Assembly: GCA_021774335.1 (NCBI GenBank)
Contig: JAJFJD010000020.1
Coordinates: 62,001-126,000, forward strand
DNA from: Alphaproteobacteria bacterium
GTDB taxonomy: Bacteria > Pseudomonadota > Alphaproteobacteria > UBA8366
DNA: 64,000 nucleotides
Reading direction: 5' to 3'
Shown: positions 8,433 through 16,977 of the stretch, in pieces
Position numbering within the stretch: position 1 is the first letter of the stretch
Layout of the letters: every line of letters begins with the position of its first letter
Notes under the pieces: model-generated
What the model saw: only the letters and a program-made list of their open reading frames with translations
Database searches by the model: none
Told to the model about the DNA's origin: nothing
Made by a program: the position numbers and the translations under genes

Positions 8433-9050
8433 TCAGCTCAGCCCAGCCAATAACCGCTCCGCCGCTTCCAGATCGGCGGGGCGGTTTGCATTGAAGAAGG
8501 GATCATAAGGATCGGTGGAGAATTCGACAGTCGCCAAGCGGTATCGCCCGGTCCAGATATCGACTTTGCGGATTTCCTCATCGATCATGGCGTGCCGCAA
8601 ATCGTCCGCCAGTCCCACCGGCCAGAGGCCGATCACCGGGTGCATACGCCCGCCTGACGCCGCGCAGGCCATCTCGGCTTCGTCCTCCTGCAACGCCGTC
8701 CACAGCCGTGCTACAAAATCCAAAGGCAGGAATGGCGCATCGGTCGGAATGCTCACCAACCACGCACACGCGGGAGCGTGTTCCCGGGCCCATTCCATAC
8801 CGGCGAGGACGCCTGCCAACGGCCCGGCAAACCCCTCGATCGTATCCGGCGTCACAGGCAAGCCGGATGCCGCAAACCGCGATGCGTCGCCATTGGCGTT
8901 CAAGACCAACGCATCGACCTGCGGCCGCACCCGGCCGACGATGCGATCCAGAATCGATTCACCGCCGAGCATCCGCAGGCATTTGTCGCCACCGCCCATG
9001 CGACGTGCCAGGCCACCGGCAAGCAACACTCCTGCAACCGGTTCAATCAT
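8433..9050 (-). CDS. mobA: Molybdenum cofactor guanylyltransferase MobA
   Basis: MobA joins GMP to molybdopterin to form the bis-MGD cofactor used by formate dehydrogenases and related enzymes. The 205-residue form starting at the ATG 9048-9050 opens with the signature VLLAGGLARRMGGGDK, followed by IPTDAPFLP and a late FFNANRPADLEAAE, all typical of the family. Upstream codons in the same frame lie inside the neighbouring GGDEF gene and are not conserved. The gene overlaps that one by 8 bp, and with fdhD further upstream it forms a cofactor/maturation cluster. Confidence 0.93.
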   Translation of the reverse strand: MIEPVAGVLLAGGLARRMGGGDKCLRMLGGESILDRIVGRVRPQVDALVLNANGDASRFAASGLPVTPDTIEGFAGPLAGVLAGMEWAREHAPACAWLVSIPTDAPFLPLDFVARLWTALQEDEAEMACAASGGRMHPVIGLWPVGLADDLRHAMIDEEIRKVDIWTGRYRLATVEFSTDPYDPFFNANRPADLEAAERLLAGLS

Positions 9051-10044
9051 CTTGGGGATCGGCCGCCGCCTCATCGGTCCAAAGGACGACGCGGTCCCGC
9101 CCCTCGTCCTTCGCGCGATAGAGGGCGCGGTCGGCGCGCTCGATCGTTTCTTCCAACGACACCAAACCATCGACCATGCAAAGACCGAAAGACGCGGTTA
9201 TCGGCAGTGATACGTCGTCGTTGGCGGATATCGGCGACTTGCTCAACGCCTGGCGAAGCCGGTCGGCGATGGACCGCGCGGTCTCGTTGTCGGTGTTTGG
9301 GAGAGCCAGCAAGAACTCCTCGCCGCCATAACGGTAGATACTGTCATACGCCCGCAGGTTTGCGATCAGACGACCGACCGCGGACAACAGGACGACGTCG
9401 CCGACGCCATGTCCGAACCGATCATTGACCGACTTGAAATGATCAATATCGCAGAGCCCGATGCAGAACGGCGACCCAGTCCGCAGCGACCGATCGCGTT
9501 CCCGGCTTAGTTCCGAGATCATGCTGCGACGGTTATGCACGCCGGTCAACGGATCGAGATCGAATACCGCCCGTTGGAAGGCATCGCGAATGCGCCGAGC
9601 AATCGCGCTGAATCGATCGACCTTCTCCATGAAGGCGTCGTAATCGCGAGCCGGCAATGGCTCCCCATCGATCGCTTTGAGTGCAAGGCTGCGGCCGCGC
9701 TCATGTTTGTCCACATGCGCGGACCAGAGTTCTTGAAAAACAGGCTGATCGAGCAGATTGCGCGACGCGTGTACATCGAACCAACTGCCGAACCGGCCGA
9801 GGTATTGCGCATGCTTGGAGACGACCTCGCGCGCCGGCGGCAACCCGCACACCACCGCGCGATGCCACTTGCGGAGCCAATCAGCGTGTTCTTCCATCGC
9901 CGCATCGATCGCGTCGAGAATGTCGCGCGATTCCTCCCGAACCGCGGGGCGTTCTTCCGCCGGCGTGGTCCGGGTCAGGATAGGCGTTTCGTTAGGCTGC
10001 GTTTTCGTCAAGGCTGGCCTTGCGCTGCGTCCGTTTCGATTCAT
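9043..10044 (-). CDS. Diguanylate cyclase with N-terminal CZB-like domain
   Basis: The C-terminal GGDEF domain has the active-site motif RYGGEEF and an upstream RAYD inhibitory-site motif, so it should make cyclic-di-GMP and be product-inhibited. The N-terminal region (about residues 50-130) looks like a chemoreceptor zinc-binding (CZB) domain as in E. coli DgcZ, with HADWLRKW, RFGSWF and SAHVDKHERG. The cysteine usually two residues before the F-G-x-W motif appears as glycine, so zinc binding is uncertain. The start is unclear: ATG at 10044 has no ribosome site, while TTG at 10009-10011 has AAGG six bases upstream. Both overlap the end of fdhD. Confidence 0.88.
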   Translation of the reverse strand: MNRNGRSARPALTKTQPNETPILTRTTPAEERPAVREESRDILDAIDAAMEEHADWLRKWHRAVVCGLPPAREVVSKHAQYLGRFGSWFDVHASRNLLDQPVFQELWSAHVDKHERGRSLALKAIDGEPLPARDYDAFMEKVDRFSAIARRIRDAFQRAVFDLDPLTGVHNRRSMISELSRERDRSLRTGSPFCIGLCDIDHFKSVNDRFGHGVGDVVLLSAVGRLIANLRAYDSIYRYGGEEFLLALPNTDNETARSIADRLRQALSKSPISANDDVSLPITASFGLCMVDGLVSLEETIERADRALYRAKDEGRDRVVLWTDEAAADPQDD

Positions 10045-10873
10045 CGGGCACGTTGCTCGGATCTTCGTCATAGACGATGCGATCTTTGCCCGAGAGGACG
10101 ACAAACCGTTTCCCCCGTGCCCGCCCGATCAGCGTCAATCCCGCCTTGCGGGCCAAATCCACGCCCCAGGCTGTAAAGCCGGAACGTGAGGCCAGGATGG
10201 GAATTCCCATCTGTACGGTCTTGATCACCATCTCCGATGTTAGGCGGCCAGTGGTGTAGAAACTCTTTCCATCCGCCGGAATATCGTGCAACCGCATATA
10301 TCCGGCGATTTTGTCCACGGCATTGTGGCGCCCCACATCCTCCATATAGAGAAGTGGCCGGTCCTCTTCGCACAGCACGCAACCATGGATCGCGCCGGCT
10401 TCGAGATACAGGCTTGGGCATGTATTGATTTTGCGCGTCAGCGAATAGAGCCAGGATGTCCGAATTTCCGCGTCCTTCGGCAGGTCGATCTCGTCGAATC
10501 GCTCCATCAGGTCCCCAAATACAGTGCCTTGGGCGCAACCGGATGTCAGGGTCTTTCGGCGCAGCTTGTCCTCGAAATCCGTCTCGGACTTAGTGCGGAC
10601 AACCACCGTCTCGATATCTTCCTCGTAATCGATCCCGGTGATCTCGTCGTCTGCGCGCAGCATATTCTGATTCACCAGATAGCCAACCGCGAGATACTGC
10701 GGGTAGTCGCAGATCGTCATCATCGTCACGATCTCGCGCTTGTTCAGGAACAAAGTCAGCGGCCGCTCAACGACGACCGACGTATCGACCGCGCCGCCGT
10801 CCTGATCAGTGCCGGACAATCGTTCGGTAAGGCGGGGATCGGACGGATCCGGCTGTAAAAGAAACTCTTCCAT
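9992..10873 (-). CDS. fdhD: Formate dehydrogenase accessory sulfurtransferase FdhD
   Basis: FdhD passes sulfur from a cysteine desulfurase to the molybdenum cofactor of formate dehydrogenase. The sequence has the family features: ERPLTLFLNKREI near the start, LTSGCAQGTVFG for the sulfur-carrying loop, YMEDVGRHNAVDKIAGY and TTGRLTSEMV, ASRSGFTAWG. The loop has one cysteine (GCAQG) where E. coli FdhD has Cys-x-x-Cys. Start at the ATG 10871-10873 (293 residues); the GTG at 10912 gives a longer form. Downstream genes are the GGDEF cyclase and mobA, all overlapping. No formate dehydrogenase gene is in the window. Confidence 0.93.
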   Translation of the reverse strand: MEEFLLQPDPSDPRLTERLSGTDQDGGAVDTSVVVERPLTLFLNKREIVTMMTICDYPQYLAVGYLVNQNMLRADDEITGIDYEEDIETVVVRTKSETDFEDKLRRKTLTSGCAQGTVFGDLMERFDEIDLPKDAEIRTSWLYSLTRKINTCPSLYLEAGAIHGCVLCEEDRPLLYMEDVGRHNAVDKIAGYMRLHDIPADGKSFYTTGRLTSEMVIKTVQMGIPILASRSGFTAWGVDLARKAGLTLIGRARGKRFVVLSGKDRIVYDEDPSNVPDESKRTQRKASLDENAA

Positions 10874-10995
10874 ACCGCATAATATGATGCCTGGGATGGC
10901 GTTTGACCACACCCGAAGGGTCTGCGCCGCGATCTACCATATCTGCCTGACAGGCATGCAGTAATTGCAATAGTCGCTATCCGGCAGCGGGTGTA

Positions 10996-11024
10996 CACGA
11001 CGGCGCCTTATTAAACCCGTCGTG
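10996..11024. repeat. 8-bp perfect inverted repeat before the MFS gene
   Basis: CACGACGG (10996-11003) and CCGTCGTG (11017-11024) flank an AT-rich 13-base spacer ten bases before the MFS start codon. It could be a leader hairpin or an operator. A separate 13-bp palindrome TGCCTGACAGGCA lies at 10944-10956 in the same divergent spacer. No regulator is identified. Confidence 0.4.
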
Positions 11025-11034
11025 AGTAAGGGGT

Positions 11035-12297
11035 ATGGTGAAAGTCGTGGGGGCGCTCGGCGCCGTTCTTTTCGGAATGGGTTTCCTGTTGCTGGGAAAC
11101 GGCCTGTTCGGGACGTTGACCGCGCTGCGGATGACGCACGAAAATTTTTCGGCCGCCGCCATAGGTATTGTCATCGCCGCCCACTCGATCGGGTTCGCGG
11201 CGGCATGCCTGACCAGCACCCGACTCATCGAGGCAGTCGGTCACATTCGGGTTTTTGCCGGGTTCGCTGCCGTATTGTCCGTGTGCTGCCTCTGCTTCCC
11301 CGTCGCGGTCGAGCCGATAGCCTGGATCATCCTTCGCCTCATCTTCGGCTACGCGACCGCCGCCGTCTTCATGGTCGGTGAGAGCTGGCTCGCGGGCGCC
11401 GCGCCGGCCGATGGAAAAGGCAAAATCTTCGCGGTCTACATGATCGTGAACAAGGGCGGATTCGGCGCGGGGCAGCTTTTGATAATGCTGGGCGAACCAT
11501 CCAGCGACCGGATGTTCATGCTCGCCGCGGCGCTTTATGCCATCTGCCTGATCCCGATCGCGCTCGCCCGCATCAAAGCGCCGGAAGGAATTGGGTCGGA
11601 ACCGCTCAGTCTGCGGTCGCTGTACCGCCTGTCCCCGGTCGGGGTGGTCGGTGCAGTGGGCGCCGGCGCAACCAATTCGTCGCTGCTTGGACTAGGCCCG
11701 GTATTCGCCGACGGGCTCGGCATGACGCTGACCCAGGTATCGTTCTTCATGGCCATATTCCTGGCCGGAAGTCTCGTTCTGCAGATTCCCATCGGCCGGC
11801 TGTCGGATCGTTTCGATCGCCGCACGGTCTTGTTCAGCGTCACCCTAGTCACTGCTGCAGCCTGTGTCGGAATGGCGTTCACCACAACATCCGAGCATAT
11901 GACGCTGGCCACTCTGTTGATGCTCTCCGCCCTGGTCGGCGGGTTGAGCGCGACCATCTATCCGATTGCGATGACCCACGCCAACGATCATGCAAAGCCG
12001 GAACAGACCGTGGCCTTACACGCCGGATTGCTGCTTTTCTTCGCGATTGGCGCAAGCATAGGGCCGATCGCGGCGTCCCTCACCATGGAGGCGATTGGTC
12101 CCGGCGGGCTGTTCGCTTTCGGTGCATGCGTGTACGTGATCCTGGCCATATTCACGGTTTTCCGCATGACGCGTCGCGCACCGTTGCCGGACGACCAGCA
12201 AACCGACTTCGTCGCGATGCCGCAAACGTCGATGACATCGCCAAATGTCGCCGGGCTCGACCCGCGGAACGAAGACCGCATGGAAGAAGAAATCTGA
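11035..12297 (+). CDS. MFS transporter, YcaD-like
   Basis: A 420-residue integral membrane protein with about twelve hydrophobic segments. It has an N-terminal repeat with GFAAACLTSTRLIEAVGHIR (loop 2-3 type motif), GESWLAGAAPADGKGKIFAV, and a second half with IPIGRLSDRFDRRTVL, the duplicate of the MFS loop motif. The layout resembles the YcaD/UMF-type sugar or drug transporters; the substrate is unknown. A near ribosome site (AAGGGG) sits very close to the ATG. It is divergent from fdhD and runs into a minus-strand SnoaL-like gene 11 bases beyond its end. Confidence 0.88.
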   Translation: MVKVVGALGAVLFGMGFLLLGNGLFGTLTALRMTHENFSAAAIGIVIAAHSIGFAAACLTSTRLIEAVGHIRVFAGFAAVLSVCCLCFPVAVEPIAWIILRLIFGYATAAVFMVGESWLAGAAPADGKGKIFAVYMIVNKGGFGAGQLLIMLGEPSSDRMFMLAAALYAICLIPIALARIKAPEGIGSEPLSLRSLYRLSPVGVVGAVGAGATNSSLLGLGPVFADGLGMTLTQVSFFMAIFLAGSLVLQIPIGRLSDRFDRRTVLFSVTLVTAAACVGMAFTTTSEHMTLATLLMLSALVGGLSATIYPIAMTHANDHAKPEQTVALHAGLLLFFAIGASIGPIAASLTMEAIGPGGLFAFGACVYVILAIFTVFRMTRRAPLPDDQQTDFVAMPQTSMTSPNVAGLDPRNEDRMEEEI

Positions 12298-12308
12298 TCC
12301 GGGCGCGA

Positions 12309-12713
12309 CTAGTTCATGGTTTGCGGTTGAGTGTCCGGGTCATCGTCCGGCGCGCCATTCGTCGGGGCCGCCTGATGATGAACCAGCCGCCACCGACCCT
12401 TTTCCTGATGGAAGACATTCGTCGCGATCAGATAGTCACCGCCGATTTCCTCGAAGCAGATCACCGTCGCCGTCCCGCCATAGACTGACGCGCGGACATC
12501 ACGGCATCGAATGTCCGGCGAACTGTCATTCGCCATGATGGATTCCCAGCTTTCCATGATCTCGTCCCGGTCGTGCAACGCATGCCAGCCCGGATGGATG
12601 CAGGAAACCGCCACGTCCTCGGCCCAGATGTCATTCATACCGTCCACATCCCGGCCCTGGAAGGCGAGGTAGAACGCATCATTGGCAAATAGAACCGCTT
12701 CGTGTTGCGCCAT
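12309..12713 (-). CDS. SnoaL-like / NTF2-fold protein
   Basis: This 134-residue protein has the NTF2-like cone-fold pattern of SnoaL/DUF4440 proteins: an N-terminal helix pair with FANDAFYLAFQGRDVDGM, then WAEDVAVSCIHPGWHALHDRDEI, and late strands ending GRWRLVHHQAAP. Such proteins are often small hydrolases, isomerases or ligand-binding subunits; no specific reaction can be given. It lies 15 bp downstream of the exported-protein gene at 12729-13220 and is probably cotranscribed with it. Confidence 0.82.
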   Translation of the reverse strand: MAQHEAVLFANDAFYLAFQGRDVDGMNDIWAEDVAVSCIHPGWHALHDRDEIMESWESIMANDSSPDIRCRDVRASVYGGTATVICFEEIGGDYLIATNVFHQEKGRWRLVHHQAAPTNGAPDDDPDTQPQTMN

Positions 12714-12728
12714 GTCGACGCTACCTCG

Positions 12729-13220
12729 CTACTCGATTTTGATCTGATGGGCGAAGGCTTTGCCGTCGCTCACCGTCAGCAACTGGAACCCGAGCATCTT
12801 GCAGAGATCGAGAAAGGTGAAATAGTCCTCCACCCGTTCTTCCTTGAACAGCGGTGTTGCCCGGGCGACCGCGGTCAGGACCGCCAGGAGCGCCCGCATG
12901 CGGTAGAGGGAATCGTAGCTGTCTCCGGTCAACCCGACGATGATCAACTTTTCCGCCTCGGCGCCCTTCGCAAAGATCGCATAGGGCGGGGGATATGGAT
13001 TTTTGCGGATCATCTCGTTCATCACATGCGTGATGAAAGCGATACGGCTCCGCCGGCTTGCCTCCGGCAGCCTTTCCGCCCGTGCCTTATAGGTTTCGGT
13101 CGCCGCCGGCTTGGGATAGTAGTAATTGGCGTGCCGGTCCGCGCTCAACGCCACCGAACTGACCATCAGCGCCGCAAACGCCGTAGCGACCGCTAACCGT
13201 CCGCTCTTCGTATTTCGCAT
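12729..13220 (-). CDS. Conserved exported protein of unknown function
   Basis: The 163-residue protein starts at the ATG 13218-13220 behind GGAGAGAA and opens with a signal peptide (MRNTKSGR, hydrophobic core AVATAFAALMVSSVAL, then SADRHANYYYP). The mature part has PEASRRSRIAFITHV, YPPPYAIFAKGAEAEKLIIVGL and VEDYFTFLDLCKMLGFQ. From memory, alphaproteobacterial relatives are sometimes labelled molybdopterin-guanine dinucleotide biosynthesis protein A, which the sequence does not support because no nucleotidyltransferase motif is present. It is divergent from nadK. Confidence 0.75.
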   Translation of the reverse strand: MRNTKSGRLAVATAFAALMVSSVALSADRHANYYYPKPAATETYKARAERLPEASRRSRIAFITHVMNEMIRKNPYPPPYAIFAKGAEAEKLIIVGLTGDSYDSLYRMRALLAVLTAVARATPLFKEERVEDYFTFLDLCKMLGFQLLTVSDGKAFAHQIKIE

Positions 13221-13324
13221 CGAATTTCTCTCCGTCGAAATAAATCCATCGTCGTGACTGGCGCAACGATGTGCCATAGCTATACTGAGCCGCCCTGTCC
13301 GGCATTGTCCATACGGGTTTTCCA

Positions 13325-14092
13325 ATGAAGAACAATAAGATCGCAATTGTCGCCGCCGACAACCCCGAAGCTGTTCAGGCCGAAAAGGACCTGAAGGCGC
13401 GCTACGACCATGTCGATCCCAGCGATGCCGACATCATTGTCGCGTTGGGCGGCGACGGATTTATGCTTCACACCCTGCATGAACACAAGGGAGAGCACGT
13501 CGCCTTCTACGGCATGAACCGGGGCTCGGTCGGCTTTCTGATGAATGAGTACGAACCGGACGACTTGGTCGACCGGTTGAACAGGGCCGAACCGGTCAGC
13601 CTGAAACCGCTCCTCATGACGGCGGAAACCGCGGACGGCAAAATCAAGACCGCCCCCGCCATCAACGAAGTATCCATCCTGCGCCAGACCCAGCAGGCCG
13701 CGAAGGTGCGAATTCTGGTCAACGATGTCGTTCGTCTTGATGAATTGATATGCGACGGAGCACTCGTCTCCACACCGGCAGGCAGCACGGCCTATAACTT
13801 GTCGGCCCATGGCCCGATTGTCCCAATCAGCTCGGAAATTCTCTGTTTGACGCCGATCAGTGCGTTTCGGCCGCGGCGCTGGCGTGGCGCGCTGCTGCAA
13901 CAATCCGTCAAAGTGACTTTCGAAATACTCGAAGCCGATAAACGGCCGGTCAGCGCCTGCGCCGACTATACCGAAATCCGCGATGTCGTCCGGATTCACG
14001 TCACCCAGGAACCGACTACACGGGTCAAACTGTTGTTCGACCCGGAACACGACCTGGAAGAGCGGATTATCAAGGAACAGTTTACGCCGTAA
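13325..14092 (+). CDS. nadK: NAD kinase
   Basis: NAD kinase phosphorylates NAD to NADP in the cytoplasm. The 255-residue protein has the GGDG motif ([13 protein letters not shown], about residues 38-50), the APAINEVSI segment and the [17 protein letters not shown] motif with the conserved glycine and threonine, then GPIVP. Length and order match the short alphaproteobacterial form. It stands alone, divergent from the exported protein gene and convergent with the N-formylglutamate amidohydrolase-like gene. Confidence 0.95.
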   Translation: MKNNKIAIVAADNPEAVQAEKDLKARYDHVDPSDADIIVALGGDGFMLHTLHEHKGEHVAFYGMNRGSVGFLMNEYEPDDLVDRLNRAEPVSLKPLLMTAETADGKIKTAPAINEVSILRQTQQAAKVRILVNDVVRLDELICDGALVSTPAGSTAYNLSAHGPIVPISSEILCLTPISAFRPRRWRGALLQQSVKVTFEILEADKRPVSACADYTEIRDVVRIHVTQEPTTRVKLLFDPEHDLEERIIKEQFTP

Positions 14093-14106
14093 TTACGCCG
14101 TGCCGA

Positions 14107-15000
14107 TTAGGCGGTACGGTCGCGGGCATAATCGCAGACAAATGCGATGAGCCGATCAACATTCGTCCGAAGATCGGTGAACTGCGGCAACCGCTCGAAA
14201 GTCGATTCATTCATGTAGAGTGCGCGGTTGATTTCCACCTGTAGGCTGTGGCGTCCGCCCGGCGGATTGGAATAGGCGCGCACCAGTTCCACGCCCTTAT
14301 ACGGATCGTTGACCCGGACAGAATATCCGAATTCGCGCAGGGTATCGCGAACGAAGTGCACGAAATCCGGCGACGATGTCGTGCCGTCGCGATCGCCAAG
14401 GACGAAGTCCACTTGTCCACTGCCGTTCAGGAATGATCCCCGGGTCAATGAAGGCATCGAATGGCAATTGACGTGCCAAACGGAATCGAAACGCCGGTGC
14501 ATATCGTTAAGAACATGAAGAAGCTGGTCGTGATAGGGCCTCCAGTACGTATCGATCCGCCGCCGCACGTCATCGGCGGCGAGCTTGCCGGCATATAGGT
14601 TCATGTCGGGCGGGCAAAGGCGCCAGACCAGGCCATGTCCGAGCCGCGCCTTCTCGCCGGGACGCACCGGCTCCGGCCACGAATCGGCCAGCAGTTCCGG
14701 ATCGAGATCGTCCAGCGACCGGTTCGGATCGATATAGCTGCGCGGGAAAAGCGCCGCGATCAGGCTGGCGCCGTGCCGCGGCGCACTTGCAAACAGTTCA
14801 TCGACATACATGTCCTCCGCCTTACGCAACTTTTCGACCGGAACGACATGGTCGAAATCCAGCGGATACTCGGTGCCGCTATGCGGGGAATCGAAGACAA
14901 CGGGGACCGCCGGCTCCGCGGCCGGCTGAAAGTGCAGAACTCCGGGAAGCTTCGCCGCGTCGGACGCGCTTCGCGCCCCGTTTGCCCTAAGCGTCGTCAT
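14107..15000 (-). CDS. N-formylglutamate amidohydrolase family protein
   Basis: Family members hydrolyse N-formylglutamate in histidine breakdown. Motifs seen: VVFDSPHSGTEYP near residue 35 (metal/substrate loop), YIDPNRSLDDLDP, WHVNCHSMP with a conserved histidine and serine, and GGRHSLQVEINRALYM near the C-terminus. The 297-residue length is normal. It overlaps the last transporter gene by 14 bp as the sixth gene of the peptide ABC operon, so the in vivo substrate may be an imported N-acylated amino acid or peptide rather than a histidine intermediate. No other hut gene is present. Confidence 0.88.
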   Translation of the reverse strand: MTTLRANGARSASDAAKLPGVLHFQPAAEPAVPVVFDSPHSGTEYPLDFDHVVPVEKLRKAEDMYVDELFASAPRHGASLIAALFPRSYIDPNRSLDDLDPELLADSWPEPVRPGEKARLGHGLVWRLCPPDMNLYAGKLAADDVRRRIDTYWRPYHDQLLHVLNDMHRRFDSVWHVNCHSMPSLTRGSFLNGSGQVDFVLGDRDGTTSSPDFVHFVRDTLREFGYSVRVNDPYKGVELVRAYSNPPGGRHSLQVEINRALYMNESTFERLPQFTDLRTNVDRLIAFVCDYARDRTA

Positions 15001-15985
15001 TCAAATGACAGGCGGATATTCGCCCGGGTGCAATTTCTTTTAAGACCGGTTGCTCAGTCCGGCACCGCTCCGTCGCATGCGGGCAGCGCGGATGGAAATG
15101 GCAACCCGGCGGCGGGTCGAGCGGCGACGGAATTTCGCCCTTGATTGGCATGAACTGCCGGCCGCGGTTGTCGATCCGCGGCACTTCGCCCAGCAGCGCA
15201 ATGGTGTAGGGATGGTTCGGTTTCTCGAACAACTCCTCGGTATTGGCGACTTCCACCACACGGCCGAGATACATGATGACAACCCGGTCTGATAGATGCT
15301 CGACCACGCCCAGATCATGGCTGATGAACAGATAGGTCAGGCCAAGATCTTCGCGCAACGTGCTGAAGAGATTGATTACCTGCGCCTGAATCGACACATC
15401 GAGCGCGGCGATGGCTTCGTCGCAGACCAGGAAGCCGGGCCGGACAGCGAGGGCCCGTGCAATGCCGATACGCTGCCGCTGGCCGCCTGAGAATTGATGC
15501 GGATAGCGCCGGCGGTAGGACGGGTCGAGACCGACCCTCAGCATCATCTCGTCGACGTAATCATCGACCTCGTCGGCATTGACCAGACCGTGAAAGAGCG
15601 GCGCCTCGCCGATGATGTCGCGGACGCGAAGCCGCGGATTGAGCGACGACATCGGATCCTGGAAGATCATCTGGACCTGCAACGCCCAGTCGCGCTCTTC
15701 GGCCTGCGTCATAGACGCCACGTCCTTGCCGCGGAAACGAACGATACCGTCCGACGCGGGATGGATGCCCGCAACAACCCGGCCCAAAGTCGACTTGCCG
15801 CAACCAGATTCGCCGACAAGGCCAACCACCTCACCGTCCTTGACCTGCATATCGACGGCATCGACCGCGTGCACGATCTCTTCCTGGAGGTCACCGCCGA
15901 CCATGTTGAATATCTTTTCCGCGACATCGAGCTTCTTTTCGAACCGCTTCGAGACGCCATCGAGTTCGATCATTGTATCGGTCAT
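14987..15985 (-). CDS. Peptide ABC transporter ATP-binding protein (DppF type)
   Basis: The second ATPase of the transporter. It has Walker A GESGCGKST, the Q-loop in MIFQDPMSSLNPR, the signature FSGGQRQR, Walker B LVCDEAIAALD and the H-loop in FISHDL, followed by the oligopeptide-transporter C-terminal region with the cysteine cluster CHFHPRCPHATERC. Start is the ATG 15983-15985, which overlaps the preceding stop as TGATG; codons further upstream belong to the previous gene. 332 residues. Confidence 0.95.
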   Translation of the reverse strand: MTDTMIELDGVSKRFEKKLDVAEKIFNMVGGDLQEEIVHAVDAVDMQVKDGEVVGLVGESGCGKSTLGRVVAGIHPASDGIVRFRGKDVASMTQAEERDWALQVQMIFQDPMSSLNPRLRVRDIIGEAPLFHGLVNADEVDDYVDEMMLRVGLDPSYRRRYPHQFSGGQRQRIGIARALAVRPGFLVCDEAIAALDVSIQAQVINLFSTLREDLGLTYLFISHDLGVVEHLSDRVVIMYLGRVVEVANTEELFEKPNHPYTIALLGEVPRIDNRGRQFMPIKGEIPSPLDPPPGCHFHPRCPHATERCRTEQPVLKEIAPGRISACHLNDDA

Positions 15986-16968
15986 CAGGCACCCTCCACA
16001 TGCGGATGGAAGCATCGGACGGTATGGTCCTCGGCGATGGGTGCCCTCACGTCCGGAACCTCCTGACACCGCCCGTCGGCCCGCGGGCAACGCGGATGGA
16101 AGGCACAACCGCCCGGCATCGCTAGCAGAGACGGCGCCATGCCGGGAATCTGCGCCAGCGGCTGACCCCGTTTGTTATGGCTCGGCACCGACCCGATCAA
16201 TCCCCGGGTATACGGATGCATCGGCCCGTCGAGCACGTCCGAGATTTCACCAGCTTCGACCACATGGCCGGCATACATCACGCAAATCTTGTCGGCGAGA
16301 CCGGCAACGACGGACAGGTCGTGGGTAATCCAGATCAATGACATGCCCTTTTCGCGGCACAGTTTCTGGACTTCAAACAGGATCTGGCCCTGGATCGTCA
16401 CATCAAGCGCCGTCGTCGGCTCGTCCGCGATGATCAGGTCGGGTTGATGCAACAGAGCGATCGCGATCGAGACGCGTTGCCGCATACCGCCAGAGAACTG
16501 GTGCGGGTAGGCCTTGAGCCGCTCTTCCGGCGACGGGATACCGACCTGCCCCAGCGCATCCCGGGAGCGTTCGAACGCGGTCTGCCGGTCGACCTTTTCA
16601 TGAGCCTGAACCGCTTCGATCATCTGCGTGTCGATCCGCAACACCGGGTTGAGCGTCATCATCGGATCCTGAAAGATCATCGCAACCCGGCTCCCCCGAA
16701 GCTGCCGCATGCGCTCCTCCGAGGCGGTGACCAGATCTTCGCCTTTGTACAGGATCCGCCCGGAAACGACCTCACCTGGCGGATCGACCAAGCCGATGAT
16801 CGAGAATCCAGTCACGGTCTTGCCCGAACCGGACTCGCCGACCAGCCCCATCACCTCACCCTTTTGAATGGAGAAACTAACCCCGTCGACCGCCTTGGCG
16901 ATCCCGCCTTTCGTGAAGAAGTGCGTCTTGAGGTCTTCGACCTGTAGTGTCGGCATTGTCTCGCTCAT
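15985..16968 (-). CDS. Peptide ABC transporter ATP-binding protein (DppD type)
   Basis: The first ATPase of the transporter, 327 residues. Motifs: Walker [10 protein letters not shown]-loop [12 protein letters not shown], signature FSGGMRQR, Walker [14 protein letters not shown]-loop WITHDLS, and a C-terminal cysteine pair cluster [14 protein letters not shown] that binds an iron-sulfur or metal site in some Dpp/Opp ATPases. It is followed without a gap by the second ATPase and preceded by the permease gene at 10 bases. Confidence 0.95.
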   Translation of the reverse strand: MSETMPTLQVEDLKTHFFTKGGIAKAVDGVSFSIQKGEVMGLVGESGSGKTVTGFSIIGLVDPPGEVVSGRILYKGEDLVTASEERMRQLRGSRVAMIFQDPMMTLNPVLRIDTQMIEAVQAHEKVDRQTAFERSRDALGQVGIPSPEERLKAYPHQFSGGMRQRVSIAIALLHQPDLIIADEPTTALDVTIQGQILFEVQKLCREKGMSLIWITHDLSVVAGLADKICVMYAGHVVEAGEISDVLDGPMHPYTRGLIGSVPSHNKRGQPLAQIPGMAPSLLAMPGGCAFHPRCPRADGRCQEVPDVRAPIAEDHTVRCFHPHVEGA

Positions 16969-16977
16969 GACACGGTC

